Of a stretch of DNA of 64,000 bases, positions 16,811 through 25,608 are shown piece after piece. The position numbers were made by a program, and so were the translations under genes. The notes beneath the pieces are model-generated. The model did no database searches. It worked only from the letters and a program-made list of their open reading frames with translations, and was not told where the DNA came from. Position 1 is the first letter of the stretch. Every line of letters begins with the position of its first letter. Source of the DNA: Actinoplanes nipponensis (GTDB taxonomy: Bacteria > Actinomycetota > Actinomycetes > Mycobacteriales > Micromonosporaceae); NCBI RefSeq assembly GCF_016862275.1, contig NZ_BOMQ01000092.1, positions 32,205 to 96,204 of the forward strand. Reading direction: 5' to 3'.

Positions 16811-17247
16811 CGCCTCCGGTCACGGGTGGCGGAGATCAGCACCAGGACCCCGGCCAGAATGATGATCAGCGGCCAGACCAGGGCCACGTCGAACCACGGC
16901 GCGACCAGGCGCAGCAGCAGCACGCCGCCGAGCGCGACCAGCACGATCCCGGCGTACCAGGACAGTGAGCCCGGGGAGGACCGGGCCGGCGCCGGCTCCG
17001 GCTCGCCGGCGTCGTCCGGGACGGCGATCCAGGCGATCACGTACGCGAGCACGCCGAGCCCGCTCGCCAGCACGAGCGCCACCGCGGCGATCCGCAGCAG
17101 CACCGGATCGACGCCGAGGTAGCGGCCCAGGCCGCCGCACACGCCGCCGATGACGCGGTCGCTGCGGCTGCGGCGCAGCCGGCGCACCGGGGACTCCGGG
17201 AGTGGCGGTGGGGTGGGTGGATAGGCACCGATGGATGGCGTAGTCAT
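16807..17247 (-). CDS. PspC-domain membrane protein
   Basis: 146 aa. After a Pro-rich cytoplasmic start comes a PspC domain (RSRSDRVIGGVCGGLGRYLGVDPVLLRIAAVAL; arginine-rich lead, then helix) and two more hydrophobic segments. I start at ATG 17247, which has GGGAGG 8 nt upstream; longer in-frame extensions lack a ribosome site. It heads an operon with a LiaF-like protein and a small membrane protein. PspC proteins respond to membrane damage, in some actinomycetes through interaction with sensor kinases. Confidence 0.88.
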   Translation of the reverse strand: MTTPSIGAYPPTPPPLPESPVRRLRRSRSDRVIGGVCGGLGRYLGVDPVLLRIAAVALVLASGLGVLAYVIAWIAVPDDAGEPEPAPARSSPGSLSWYAGIVLVALGGVLLLRLVAPWFDVALVWPLIIILAGVLVLISATRDRRR

Positions 17248-17723
17248 GACGCACACCTCCCGTCTCCGAGGCTGGCCGCACCCGGCCCGGCGCGCCAGGG
17301 GCCGAGGACCCGGACGGTACGAGGCCTCCGGCCCCTGCCCGGCCGGCAGCCCGCTCCCGGTGACGTGAGCGGCCGCCGACGTCATCCGGGGCCCGGCCGG
17401 CCGACAGCCGTTCGGTCAGCGCCGCCGACCCGGACGGCGGCGGGAACGACCATAGCGTTGCGCCCCGACGTATTGAATGGCGACTTAACGAAGGGTTAAG
17501 GTGGCCGCACTGGCCACATGGGACAAGCGGGGCTCAGACGATTCCTCAGTGGCCCATTTCCGTACACGCCCACGATGATCTCCCGGCGCGCGCATGATCC
17601 TTGTTCGCGCGGCCGGAAGGGCGTGTCCGTTACTGGCGGAAAACGGCCGGGTCGGGCGCGAATGGGTCTTGATAAACGTCGATGGCGATCGCTGTGTTAC
17701 TTCGGCGAAGGGACACATTCGCA
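17248..17723. promoter_or_regulatory. 476-bp divergent intergenic region with two inverted repeats
   Basis: No gene is visible. Two perfect palindromes abut: CTTAAC-N5-GTTAAG (17484-17500) and GTGGCC-N5-GGCCAC (17501-17517). The region around 17470-17720 is noticeably less GC-rich than the flanking genes, as expected for promoters of the pspC operon and the oxidase gene. No known regulator can be named. Confidence 0.45.
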
Positions 17724-19820
17724 ATGCGCAGACGTCGGGCCCTCATCGTTTCCGGATCTCTTTTCGCGCTGGTGCTGTTCGCCGCGGCCGGGCCGGCCGC
17801 CGCCGGCGGGGCGGGCCACGCCCGGGCCGCGACGCAGGCCCACGCGCACGCTCCGGACCAGGACGAGCTGCGCGAGCACCTGGCCCAGGACCTGGTGGGC
17901 ACGCCGATGCGGGTCATCGAGGAACGGAGCGCCCGGAACGCCGCCCGGATCGAGCGCGAGACCGGTCGGCGCCCCGGCACGGCGCGGACCCGGGCGAGCG
18001 TCGCCGACGACCCGGGTCAGTCGGGATCGTGGAGCCCGGTCATCGGCACGAGCGTCGTTCCCGTGTTCGAGGCGGTGCTGCCCAACGGCAAGGTGCTGAT
18101 CTGGGACTCCGTCGGCGACAACGCCGCCGAGTCGTACCCGGACCACAGCTTCACCCGCGCGATGGTCTGGAATCCGGCCGACGACACCGCCAAGCGGGTG
18201 GATCTGCAGGGATCCAACATCTTCTGCTCCGGCTTCGCGCACCTGGCCAACGGCAACATCCTGGTCGCCGGCGGCAACGCCAACGCCAGCCTGGAGGGCA
18301 CGGTCCGGACCTACGTGTTCAACTGGCAGACCGAGACGTGGACCCGCGGCAAGGACATGGCCGCGGCACGCTGGTATCCCTCGGTGGCCGAGACGGCCAA
18401 CGGCGAGGAGGTCATCATCGGTGGCGGCCCCACGACCGCCGAGGTGTACCAGACGAACGGCGCCGTGCGCGCGCTGACCGGGTTCACCAAGTACAGCGCG
18501 CGGCTCTACCCGTTCCTGGGCTCGCGGCCCGACGCCCAGCTCGGGCTCGTCGGCCCGTACGCCACCGGGTACACGGTCACCACCGCGGGCAACGGGGTGA
18601 TCACGGCGACCACCACGCGGGACAGCATCTCGCGGGACTACGGGAGCTTCTCCACGTACGACATCGGCAGGACCCTCGTGGTCGGCGGCGGCAACATCAC
18701 CGAGGACGGGGTCGCCAAGGTCCCCACCCGCACCGCCGTCGTGCTGGACAGCCGGACCGGCCTGGCGCCGTCCGTCGCCGCCACCGGCTCGCTGTCGACG
18801 GGACGGCGGCAGCTCAACGCGACCCTGCTGGCCGACGGCTCGGTGCTGGCCACCGGCGGCATGACCAGCACCGCCACCTCACCGCTGGTCGACCTGAACC
18901 ACGCCGCGACGGCCGCGGAGCGCTGGGATCCCGCCACCGGCCAGTGGACGGTGCTGGCCGGCGCGAGCCGGGTCCGGCAGTACCACTCGACCGCGGCGCT
19001 GCTGCCGGACGGCCGGGTCATGACCGGCGGCGGCGGCATCTGCGGCATCTGCATGACCGCCGGCTACCTGGAGAAGAACATCGAGTACTTCACCCCGCCC
19101 TACCTGTACGACAAGGACGGCAGCGGGCGGCTCGCGACGCGGCCGGTCATCTCCACGGCGCCGACCGGCGTGGGCATCGGCGCCACGTTCACCATCTCCT
19201 CCGCGCAGGCGTCGAGCATCCGCAAGGTGGCGCTGGTCGGCCTGGGCGACGTGACCCACAGCGTGAACCAGGGTCAGCGCTACGTGCCCCTGACCTTCTC
19301 GGCCTCCGGCACGACGCTGACGGTCACCGGGCCGCCGAACGGTGGGGTGGCCCCGCCCGGCTTCTACATGCTCTTCGTCGTCGACGACGCCGGAGTCCCG
19401 TCCGTCGCGAAGATGGTGCAGGTCGCCAAGGGCCCGAGCCCGGTGATGAGCCAGGTCAGGAACAGCACCGGACGGTGCATCGACGTCCCGTTGTCCGCGA
19501 CGGCAATTCGTACTTATGTGCAGGCCTACGACTGCAACAACAGCAAGGCGCAGGCGCTGACCCGGCTGCCCGACGACAAATCGGTGCGCGTGCTGGGCAA
19601 CTGTCTCGACGTGCCGTCGCGGAATTTCGTGGCCGGCCAGAAGGTGTGGACCTACACCTGCAACAAATCAATCGCCCAGACCTGGCAATTCGGTTCGGAC
19701 GGCACAATGCGGCCGACCGGCAATACCGCGGTGTGTCTCGCGGTGGCGTCCGCCGACAACAAGGCGGCGATTCTTCTCGGCACCTGCAACGGCAGCGCCG
19801 CGCAGAAATGGACGTGGTGA
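17724..19820 (+). CDS. Secreted copper-radical oxidase (galactose/glyoxal oxidase type, AA5) with ricin-B lectin domain
   Basis: 698 aa. Signal peptide at residues 1-28, then a seven-bladed Kelch propeller and a C-terminal ricin-B/CBM13 module (residues ~575-698; paired Cys and AQTWQF/AQKWTW repeats). The radical-copper signature residues of galactose oxidase are matched: Cys in NIFCSGFAHLANGNILVAGG, Tyr in ARWYPS, Tyr-His in RQYHSTAALLPDGRVMTGGGG, and the last His in VTHSVNQGQRYVPL. It should oxidise an aldehyde or primary alcohol and release H2O2, perhaps on a surface glycan. The ATG at 17724 has AAGGGA upstream. Streptomyces GlxA is a relative but sits beside cslA, which is absent here. 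Confidence 0.9.
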   Translation: MRRRRALIVSGSLFALVLFAAAGPAAAGGAGHARAATQAHAHAPDQDELREHLAQDLVGTPMRVIEERSARNAARIERETGRRPGTARTRASVADDPGQSGSWSPVIGTSVVPVFEAVLPNGKVLIWDSVGDNAAESYPDHSFTRAMVWNPADDTAKRVDLQGSNIFCSGFAHLANGNILVAGGNANASLEGTVRTYVFNWQTETWTRGKDMAAARWYPSVAETANGEEVIIGGGPTTAEVYQTNGAVRALTGFTKYSARLYPFLGSRPDAQLGLVGPYATGYTVTTAGNGVITATTTRDSISRDYGSFSTYDIGRTLVVGGGNITEDGVAKVPTRTAVVLDSRTGLAPSVAATGSLSTGRRQLNATLLADGSVLATGGMTSTATSPLVDLNHAATAAERWDPATGQWTVLAGASRVRQYHSTAALLPDGRVMTGGGGICGICMTAGYLEKNIEYFTPPYLYDKDGSGRLATRPVISTAPTGVGIGATFTISSAQASSIRKVALVGLGDVTHSVNQGQRYVPLTFSASGTTLTVTGPPNGGVAPPGFYMLFVVDDAGVPSVAKMVQVAKGPSPVMSQVRNSTGRCIDVPLSATAIRTYVQAYDCNNSKAQALTRLPDDKSVRVLGNCLDVPSRNFVAGQKVWTYTCNKSIAQTWQFGSDGTMRPTGNTAVCLAVASADNKAAILLGTCNGSAAQKWTW

Positions 19821-19840
19821 CGATGAGCTGACGGCGGCGG

Positions 19841-20248
19841 TCACCGCCGGTTCGCGGCCTCGTACCGGTCACCGGCGACCGGTTCGAGCCAGGTGGTCGG
19901 GTCGCCGCCGTCGGGGCCGGCCTCCAGCATGGCCAGGTGGCTCATGAAGGTGTCCGCGGCGGCGCCGTGCCAGTGCTCCTCGCCGGGTGGGCAGACCACC
20001 GTGTCGCCGGCCCGGGCGCGCACCACGGCGCCGTCGCGGGTGCCGACCAGGGCGACGCCCTCGGTGACGTGCAGGGTCTGCCCCACGGCGTGGGAGTGCC
20101 AGTTCGTGTGCGCCCCCGGGGCGAACCGCACCAGCGCGACGGTCAGCCGCGAAGGGCCGGTGCCCTGCTGGATCGGCGTCATGTAGACGTCCCCGGTGAA
20201 CGCCGTGGCGGGCATCTTGACGGTGGCGCTGACGGTCCTGAGTTCCAT
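19841..20248 (-). CDS. Cupin-domain protein
   Basis: 135 aa. Classic cupin motif 1 (GAHTNWHSHAVGQTLHVTEG, His-rich metal ligands) and motif 2 (PPGEEHWHGA). Likely a small metal-binding oxidoreductase or isomerase; family members of this size often accompany quinone or flavin reductases. ATG 20248 has GAGGAAG upstream. It diverges from a quinone-oxidoreductase gene. A CGGCGG-tca-CCGCCG hairpin at 19835-19849 overlaps its stop codon and may end both convergent transcripts. Confidence 0.88.
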   Translation of the reverse strand: MELRTVSATVKMPATAFTGDVYMTPIQQGTGPSRLTVALVRFAPGAHTNWHSHAVGQTLHVTEGVALVGTRDGAVVRARAGDTVVCPPGEEHWHGAAADTFMSHLAMLEAGPDGGDPTTWLEPVAGDRYEAANRR

Positions 20249-20310
20249 GGCGCTTCCTCTCGATCGACGTCGTCCAGCCAAGCGCACGGACCGGGCCGGC
20301 ATCCAGTCCC

Positions 20311-20330
20311 TGCCGGTGCCGGTACCGACA
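20311..20330. promoter_or_regulatory. Palindrome between cupin and quinone reductase genes
   Basis: TGcCGGT-N6-ACCGaCA, six of seven pairs, in the 120-bp divergent gap. Possible operator; the cognate regulator is not adjacent. Confidence 0.35.
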
Positions 20331-20368
20331 GGACCCCCTTCGCGGCCGGCTGCCGTAAGTTCGGTGCC

Positions 20369-21376
20369 GTGAGGGCGATCGTGTTCAGCAGCACCGGTGA
20401 CAGTTCCGTCCTGCGCCTGGCCGAGCGGGAGGTCCCGGAGCCCGGTGACGGCCAGGTCCGCGTGCGGGTGATGCGCTCCGGGGTCAACCCGACGGACTGG
20501 AAGCGGCGCTCGGCCGGCGACCCCGGCTTCGCCGAGGTCACGCCGAACATGGACGGCGCCGGCGTGGTGGACGCGGTCGGACCGGGCGTGCTGTCGCTGC
20601 ACGCCGGCGACCGGGTGTGGGTCATGCTCGCGGCGCACAGCGGTCCCTTCGGCACCGCCGCCGAATACTCGATCGTGCCGGCCGCGCACGCCTTCCCGCT
20701 GCCCGAGGGGATCGCGTACGACGTGGGGGCCGCCCTCGGCGTACCCGCGATCACCGCGCACCGGGCCCTGACGGTGGCCGAGGGCGGTCCCGCCCGGCTC
20801 AGCCCCTTCGCGATGGCCGGCCGCACCGTGCTGGTCGCCGGGGGCGCCGGCGCCGTCGGGCACGCCGCCATCCAGCTCGCCCGCTGGGCCGGCGCGACCG
20901 TCATCACCACCGTGAGCAGCCCCGGGAAGGCCGCGCTGGCCACCGCCGCCGGGGCCCACCACGTCGTCGACTACCGGCACGGCGACGCGGCCCGGGAGAT
21001 CCGCGCGGCCGCCCCGGACGGCGTGGACGTCGTCGTGGAGGTCTCCCCGGCCGGCAACGCCGAGCTGAACCGGGCGGTCGTCGCCAACCACGCCACCATC
21101 GCGATCTACGCGAACAACGGCGGCGACACGGCCGCGTTCGACATCCGCCCGCACATGATGCTCAACACCCGGGTGCAGTTCCTCATCCTCTACACGCTGG
21201 GCGAGCCGGCGCTGCAGGCCGCGGCCGAGGACGTCGGCGCGGCGCTGCGCGACGGCGCGCTGCCCGTCGGCGAGGAGCACGGGCTGCCGCTGCACCACTT
21301 CCCGCTGGAGCGCACCGCCGACGCCCACGACGCGGTCGAGCGGGGCGTGGTCGGCAAGGTCCTGATCACCCCGTAG
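20369..21376 (+). CDS. NADPH:quinone oxidoreductase (zinc-independent MDR family)
   Basis: 335 aa. N-terminal GroES-like domain (VNPTDWKRRSAGDPG) and a Rossmann domain with the nucleotide motif VLVAGGAGAVGHAAIQLARWAGA. The catalytic-zinc Cys/His set of alcohol dehydrogenases is lacking, consistent with the QOR branch. The GTG at 20369 is the earliest codon that preserves the family start (VRAIVFSSTG); no clear ribosome site, so it may be leaderless. The divergent cupin suggests joint use in redox detoxification of an enone or quinone. Confidence 0.88.
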   Translation: MRAIVFSSTGDSSVLRLAEREVPEPGDGQVRVRVMRSGVNPTDWKRRSAGDPGFAEVTPNMDGAGVVDAVGPGVLSLHAGDRVWVMLAAHSGPFGTAAEYSIVPAAHAFPLPEGIAYDVGAALGVPAITAHRALTVAEGGPARLSPFAMAGRTVLVAGGAGAVGHAAIQLARWAGATVITTVSSPGKAALATAAGAHHVVDYRHGDAAREIRAAAPDGVDVVVEVSPAGNAELNRAVVANHATIAIYANNGGDTAAFDIRPHMMLNTRVQFLILYTLGEPALQAAAEDVGAALRDGALPVGEEHGLPLHHFPLERTADAHDAVERGVVGKVLITP

Positions 21377-21384
21377 GCGGCCCG

Positions 21385-24129
21385 TCAGCGCCGCCCGACG
21401 AGCTCGCCCACCTCGGTCCGGGACGAGACGCCCAGTTTGCGGAGGATGTTGGAGACGTGCACGGCGGCGGTCTTCGGCGAGATGTACAGACGCCGGGCCA
21501 GTTCCGGGTTGGTCAGCCCGTCGCTGATCAGCACCGCCACCTCCCGCTCGCGCGGGGTGAGCGCGGCCGGGCCGGTGACCGCCGGCGGCGCGTCGGCCGG
21601 GGCCAGGCCCAGCCCGGCGCGGACCCGGGCGAGCTGGGCCACCCGCCAGCCGCCCCAGTCGGCCAGCAGGTCCGTGGCCGCCGCCACCTGCGCGGTGGCC
21701 TCCTCGCGACGGTCGCCCGCGAGGAGGCAGCGGGCGGCGCCGACCCGGACGGTGCCGCGGTTCGCCGGCCCCAGGATGTGCGCCTCGGCGACGGACAGGT
21801 AGCCGGCCAGCGCCTCGGCGGGCCGGCCGCGCGCCTCCGCGAGCTGGGCCTCGACCAGCGTCCGGTAGGCGTCCCAGACCTCGGCGTCGAGCAGCGCGGC
21901 GGCCAGCCGGTCCAGCCGGTGCGCCGGCAGGCCGATCTCCAGCGCGGCGGAGATCAGATCGTGGGCCTGCTCCCCGCTGCGCCACGTCTCCCCGGCCAGG
22001 GCCGCGACGAGCTCGTCCAGCCCCGCCTCGGCGCGGGCCCGGTCGCCGCGGCGGCAGGCGAGGTGGAAGGCCAGGCCGGGGATGGTGGTCGGCGGGTTGT
22101 TGGGCACCGCCGCCAGGTCGGCGACGAGTTGCTCGACCCGGTCCAGCTCGCCGGCCTCCAGGTAGAGCCCGGCCAGGAAAACCCCGTGGTAGTCGGCCCA
22201 GCGGCCGCGGCGCCGGTAGCCGCGGTCCTGCTCGCGGCCCTCCTCCAGCGCCGCGATCGCGGCGCGCAGGTCGCCGGCCCGCAGCGCCAGCCGGGCCCGG
22301 CCCTGGAAGTACGTGGCCACCGCGAGCGACTCGAAGCCGGCCCGCTCGGCGTCGACCCGCATGCGTTCCAGGATCTCGGCGTGCTCGGCCGGCGAGGTGG
22401 GCGGCTCGCCCTGCACCAGGTTGCTGAGGGCGCGGGCGGCCAGCACCCACTCGCCGGCCCGCTCGGCCTCGTCGACGAGTGTGGACAGGATCTTCCGGCC
22501 GGCAGCGGCGGTCTGCGGGCGCTCGGTGAGCGTCGAGCCCTTCTCGACCAGCGCGGCCAGGCGGACGCCGGGCAGGTCGAACTCGTCGGCCAGGGCCAGC
22601 GCGCGCTCCGACCAGAGCAGCGCGGCGTCGAGGTCGTCACGCAGGTACGCCGACTGCGCGATCGCGGTCATCGCCCGCGCCTGGTCGGCGCCGGGCGGCA
22701 GCTGGGCGATCAGGGTCTCGATGTCGTGGGTCAGGGCGCGCATCTCGTCGGTCTCCCGGGACTCCCAGGCGATGCGGACCAGCAGGTACAGCGACTCGGC
22801 CCGGTCGGTGCTGGTGCCGGCGACGTCCCGCCAGCGCCGGCCGTAGCGCAGGGCGTCGTCCAGCAGGCCGGCCAGCCACGCCGCCCGGGCGGCGCCGGCG
22901 AGCAGGCCGGTGTCGTCGGGCGCCTCGTCCAGGCCGGTCTCGGCCAGCTGCAGGGCCTGGTAGGCCGAGCCGATGGAGAGGTAGAGCGCGGTGCCGCGGC
23001 GGGCCGCGGCGATCATGTCGTCGTACCGGCCGGCGCCGCGGGCGTGGTGCGCCACCATGGCGGGGTCGGGGCCGTCGTCCCCGGCGCCGCCCGGGACCGG
23101 GCCGACGGCCGATCCCCTCCGCAGCAGCACGTCGAGGGCCGCCTCGTGCAGCCGGCGGCGCTGCCGGCTGAGCATCTGGTCGGCGATCGCCTCGCGCACC
23201 AGCGCGTGCCGGAACGCGAACTCGTCCTCGCCGGACTCGACCAGGACGCCCCGGGTGACCAGGCCGCGCAGCACGGCGATGAGCTCGTCCTCGCCCGTGC
23301 CGGTCACCTCGGCGAGCAGGTCGAACGGGATGCGCTGGCCGAGCACGGTGGCCGCCTCGACGACGCGGTGGCTGAGCGGGTCGAGGTCGTCGACCTGGCG
23401 GCGCAGGACGTCGGCCAGGCTCCACGGCAGCGGCTGCTCGACGAGCGCCTCCATGTCGTACCCGGGCAGCGCGCGCAGCAGCTCCTCCAGGAAGAACGGG
23501 TTTCCGCCGGTGCGGTGGTGCAGCGCCGTCGCGGCGCGCAGCGGCGCCGGCGCGCCGGTGGCCGCGGCCAGGAACGCCGCGGTCTGCGCGCGGGTGAGGC
23601 GGTCCAGCCGTACGTGGGTGACGGTGTGCCGGCGTTCCATCCGGGCCAGCAGGCCGGCCACCGGCTGGCGCCGGGTCACCTCGTCCGGCCGGTACGTGCC
23701 GATGAGCAGCCGGGGCCCGCGCTGGTCGGCGATCCGTTCGAACAGCGCCGCGCTCTCCGAGTCGGCCCAGTGCAGGTCCTCGAAGAAGACGACCGCGGGC
23801 GCGTCGCCGATCAGGTCGGCCAGTAGGGCCAGACCGGTGTGCAGGCGTTCGACCGCGCTGCGCCCCGGGTCCGCGAGGGCGGCCAGCTGCTCCTCGTCGA
23901 CTTCCGGGCGGCCGTCGACGGCGTCCAGGAGCACCTCGTACGGCCGGGACAGCGAGCCGGGCTCCGCCTGGCCGACCAGCACCACGGTCTCCGCGGGCAG
24001 GGTGGCCAGCAGCTCGTGCACCAGCCGGGTCTTGCCGATGCCCGGCTCGCCCGCGATGAGAGCGACGGCGGGCTCACGCGCCGCGGCGAGCCGCGCCAGC
24101 CGGCGCAGCTCGCCGTCCCGCCCGATCAT
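21385..24129 (-). CDS. LuxR-type ATPase regulator (LAL family)
   Basis: 914 aa, usual LAL size. Residues ~1-300 are an AAA/STAND ATPase with Walker A GEPGIGKT and a Walker B-like VVFFEDLHWADSE. The middle is a TPR-like helical array. The C-terminus is a LuxR/GerE HTH (LTPREREVAVLISDGLTNPELARRLYISPKTA, then VHVSNILRKLGVSSR). LALs are ATP-dependent activators, often of secondary-metabolite or sugar genes. I choose ATG 24129: it overlaps the TGA of the upstream 64-aa gene (TGATG). GTG 24162 would be the alternative. Targets are unknown. Confidence 0.92.
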   Translation of the reverse strand: MIGRDGELRRLARLAAAREPAVALIAGEPGIGKTRLVHELLATLPAETVVLVGQAEPGSLSRPYEVLLDAVDGRPEVDEEQLAALADPGRSAVERLHTGLALLADLIGDAPAVVFFEDLHWADSESAALFERIADQRGPRLLIGTYRPDEVTRRQPVAGLLARMERRHTVTHVRLDRLTRAQTAAFLAAATGAPAPLRAATALHHRTGGNPFFLEELLRALPGYDMEALVEQPLPWSLADVLRRQVDDLDPLSHRVVEAATVLGQRIPFDLLAEVTGTGEDELIAVLRGLVTRGVLVESGEDEFAFRHALVREAIADQMLSRQRRRLHEAALDVLLRRGSAVGPVPGGAGDDGPDPAMVAHHARGAGRYDDMIAAARRGTALYLSIGSAYQALQLAETGLDEAPDDTGLLAGAARAAWLAGLLDDALRYGRRWRDVAGTSTDRAESLYLLVRIAWESRETDEMRALTHDIETLIAQLPPGADQARAMTAIAQSAYLRDDLDAALLWSERALALADEFDLPGVRLAALVEKGSTLTERPQTAAAGRKILSTLVDEAERAGEWVLAARALSNLVQGEPPTSPAEHAEILERMRVDAERAGFESLAVATYFQGRARLALRAGDLRAAIAALEEGREQDRGYRRRGRWADYHGVFLAGLYLEAGELDRVEQLVADLAAVPNNPPTTIPGLAFHLACRRGDRARAEAGLDELVAALAGETWRSGEQAHDLISAALEIGLPAHRLDRLAAALLDAEVWDAYRTLVEAQLAEARGRPAEALAGYLSVAEAHILGPANRGTVRVGAARCLLAGDRREEATAQVAAATDLLADWGGWRVAQLARVRAGLGLAPADAPPAVTGPAALTPREREVAVLISDGLTNPELARRLYISPKTAAVHVSNILRKLGVSSRTEVGELVGRR

Positions 24130-24323
24130 CACCGGGCCGGCGCCGCCGCCGAGGGTTCGCACGGCCTCAGGGTACCGGTGGGCCGGCCCCGGACGGCCGG
24201 GGCTTTGCGGGCCCGGCGGGCCGTCCGGGCGCGGGTGAGCAGGCGTGCCCGGTCGGCCTCGGCGATCAGCTCGCGGCGCCGGTCGTTCGCCAGTACCAAC
24301 AACAGGTCCGGGTGCATCCACAT
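24129..24323 (-). CDS. Small conserved basic protein translated just before the LAL regulator
   Basis: 64 aa. Sequence opens MWMHPDLLLVLANDRRRELI and continues as a basic helix rich in Arg/Ala. Proteins of this MHPDLLLxLAxxRxxEL type occur as short hypotheticals in actinomycetes (from memory). The ATG at 24323 has GAGGAG 7 nt upstream, a better ribosome site than the earlier in-frame ATG. Its stop overlaps the start of the LAL gene, implying translational coupling. Function unknown; a regulator accessory or leader role is possible. Confidence 0.65.
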   Translation of the reverse strand: MWMHPDLLLVLANDRRRELIAEADRARLLTRARTARRARKAPAVRGRPTGTLRPCEPSAAAPAR

Positions 24324-24468
24324 GGCTTGTCTCCTCGTCAACCGGTGATAGCTCGATCCTCGGTCGGACAGGGTTCCGCCACATCGGCCGGGCTTACCTA
24401 TCTTCGCTGGTCAGCAGCGTTCAGACGGGCCGGCGAGCGGCCTAGGCACACCTAGGCGCGGCCATCGC

Positions 24469-24846
24469 TCAGCCGTGCGGCCGGTACTCGACCGCCTGCA
24501 GCGCCCACCGGTTGCCGTCCGGGTCCCGGAAGTGGACGAAGTGGCCCCACGGGTGCACCTCGACCTCACCGGCCTCGATCCCGGCGGCCAGCAGCTGGTC
24601 CCGGGCGGCGTGGGCGTCGGCCACCACCACCTGGATCTCCTGGGTGCCCGGCGTCTTGCCGGTCACGCCCTCGCCGATCATGATGGAGCACGCCGACCCG
24701 GGCGGCGTGAGCTGCACGAACCGCAGGCCGTCGCGGACCTGGTGGTCGTGGTCGGCGCTGAACCCGAGCCGCTGGTAGAACGCCTTGGCCCGGTCGACGT
24801 CGGTCACCGGCACGGGGATGAGCTCGATCTTCCACGTTGGTGTCAT
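24469..24846 (-). CDS. VOC-family protein (glyoxalase/bleomycin-resistance fold)
   Basis: 125 aa. Starts with IELIPVPVTDVDRAKAFYQRLGF and ends with the metal-binding-like VHFRDPDGNRWALQ, both standard VOC features. Substrate unknown. ATG 24846 is chosen because upstream residues belong to the neighbouring TetR gene read in another frame. It lies 25 nt downstream of tetR on the same strand and may share its transcript. Confidence 0.88.
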   Translation of the reverse strand: MTPTWKIELIPVPVTDVDRAKAFYQRLGFSADHDHQVRDGLRFVQLTPPGSACSIMIGEGVTGKTPGTQEIQVVVADAHAARDQLLAAGIEAGEVEVHPWGHFVHFRDPDGNRWALQAVEYRPHG

Positions 24847-24871
24847 GGGTCCATCGTGTCCGGAATTGCGG

Positions 24872-25513
24872 TCAGGTTCCGACCTGTGGGTCGGCCGGAC
24901 GGTCGCCCGCCGGGCCCAGCAGGGCCCGCACGCCGGCGAGGTAGCCCTCGGTGTCGGTGCCGGCGACCAGCAGCCGTTGCAGGACGAAGCCCTGCACCAG
25001 CCCGAGCATGGCCGCGCCCACCTGCTCGGGCACCGCGTCGGCGCCCAGGTGGCCGGCGGCCTGCCAGCGGCGGGCGGATTCGGAGAAGTATCCCCGCAGC
25101 CGCCGGTACACCTCGTCGGCGCGGGCGGCGAGCTCCGGGCTGCGCAGCGCCTCGGCCCACACCTGCACCCCGATCCGGGTGACGTCCACACCGAGGACCG
25201 GGTGGTCGGCGATCCGTTCGCTGACCGCCTCGAGGACGGCGGTGAGCACGTCGGTGGGTGACGGGGTGGCCCCGTCGGCCAGCAGCAGCGCGAACGTCTC
25301 GTCCGCGGCCGACAGCGCCTGTTCCGCCACGGCCCCGATCAGCTCCTCCTTGCTCCGGAAGTAGCGGTACACCGCGCCGGCGGACAGCCCGGACGCGCCG
25401 ATGATGTCGGCCATCGACGTGGCGTGGAACCCGTTGGCGGCGAAGAGCCGGGCCGCCGCGACCACGATCTCGCCGCGGCGGTTGGTCCGGTACTGCTCGG
25501 AGACGCGTGGCAT
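24872..25513 (-). CDS. TetR family transcriptional regulator
   Basis: 213 aa. HTH at residues ~10-58: IVVAAARLFAANGFHATSMADIIGASGLSAGAVYRYFRSKEELI contains the typical AVYRYFRSKEEL. Divergent from a membrane transport-like gene, with two GAAC/GTTC sites in the gap. By position it represses the membrane protein and itself, as in many TetR-efflux pairs; the ligand is unknown. Confidence 0.92.
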   Translation of the reverse strand: MPRVSEQYRTNRRGEIVVAAARLFAANGFHATSMADIIGASGLSAGAVYRYFRSKEELIGAVAEQALSAADETFALLLADGATPSPTDVLTAVLEAVSERIADHPVLGVDVTRIGVQVWAEALRSPELAARADEVYRRLRGYFSESARRWQAAGHLGADAVPEQVGAAMLGLVQGFVLQRLLVAGTDTEGYLAGVRALLGPAGDRPADPQVGT

Positions 25514-25522
25514 GCCCCGACA

Positions 25523-25595
25523 GTAAAGCGAACGTTCATTCTTGACAAGTCGTCACGCGCCGCGCACCATCGTAAAGCGAACAACCGTTCTCTTT
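25523..25595. promoter_or_regulatory. Divergent promoter with two TetR half-site clusters
   Basis: The 11-mer gtaaagcgaac occurs at 25523-25533 and again at 25572-25582. The second copy is the left arm of a near-perfect palindrome AAAGCGAAC-N4-GTTCTCTTT (25574-25595, eight of nine pairs). The first abuts GTTC to form GAACGTTC. A TTGACA box at 25542-25547 lies between them, so the second site would cover the start region of the membrane-protein gene. Confidence 0.65.
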
Positions 25596-25608
25596 TGAGG
25601 GAGTCGAC

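Noticed and set aside
19841..22450. 869-aa minus-strand reading frame
   Set aside because: Only its last 135 residues (cupin) are real; the rest is out of frame with the LAL gene and antisense to the quinone reductase.
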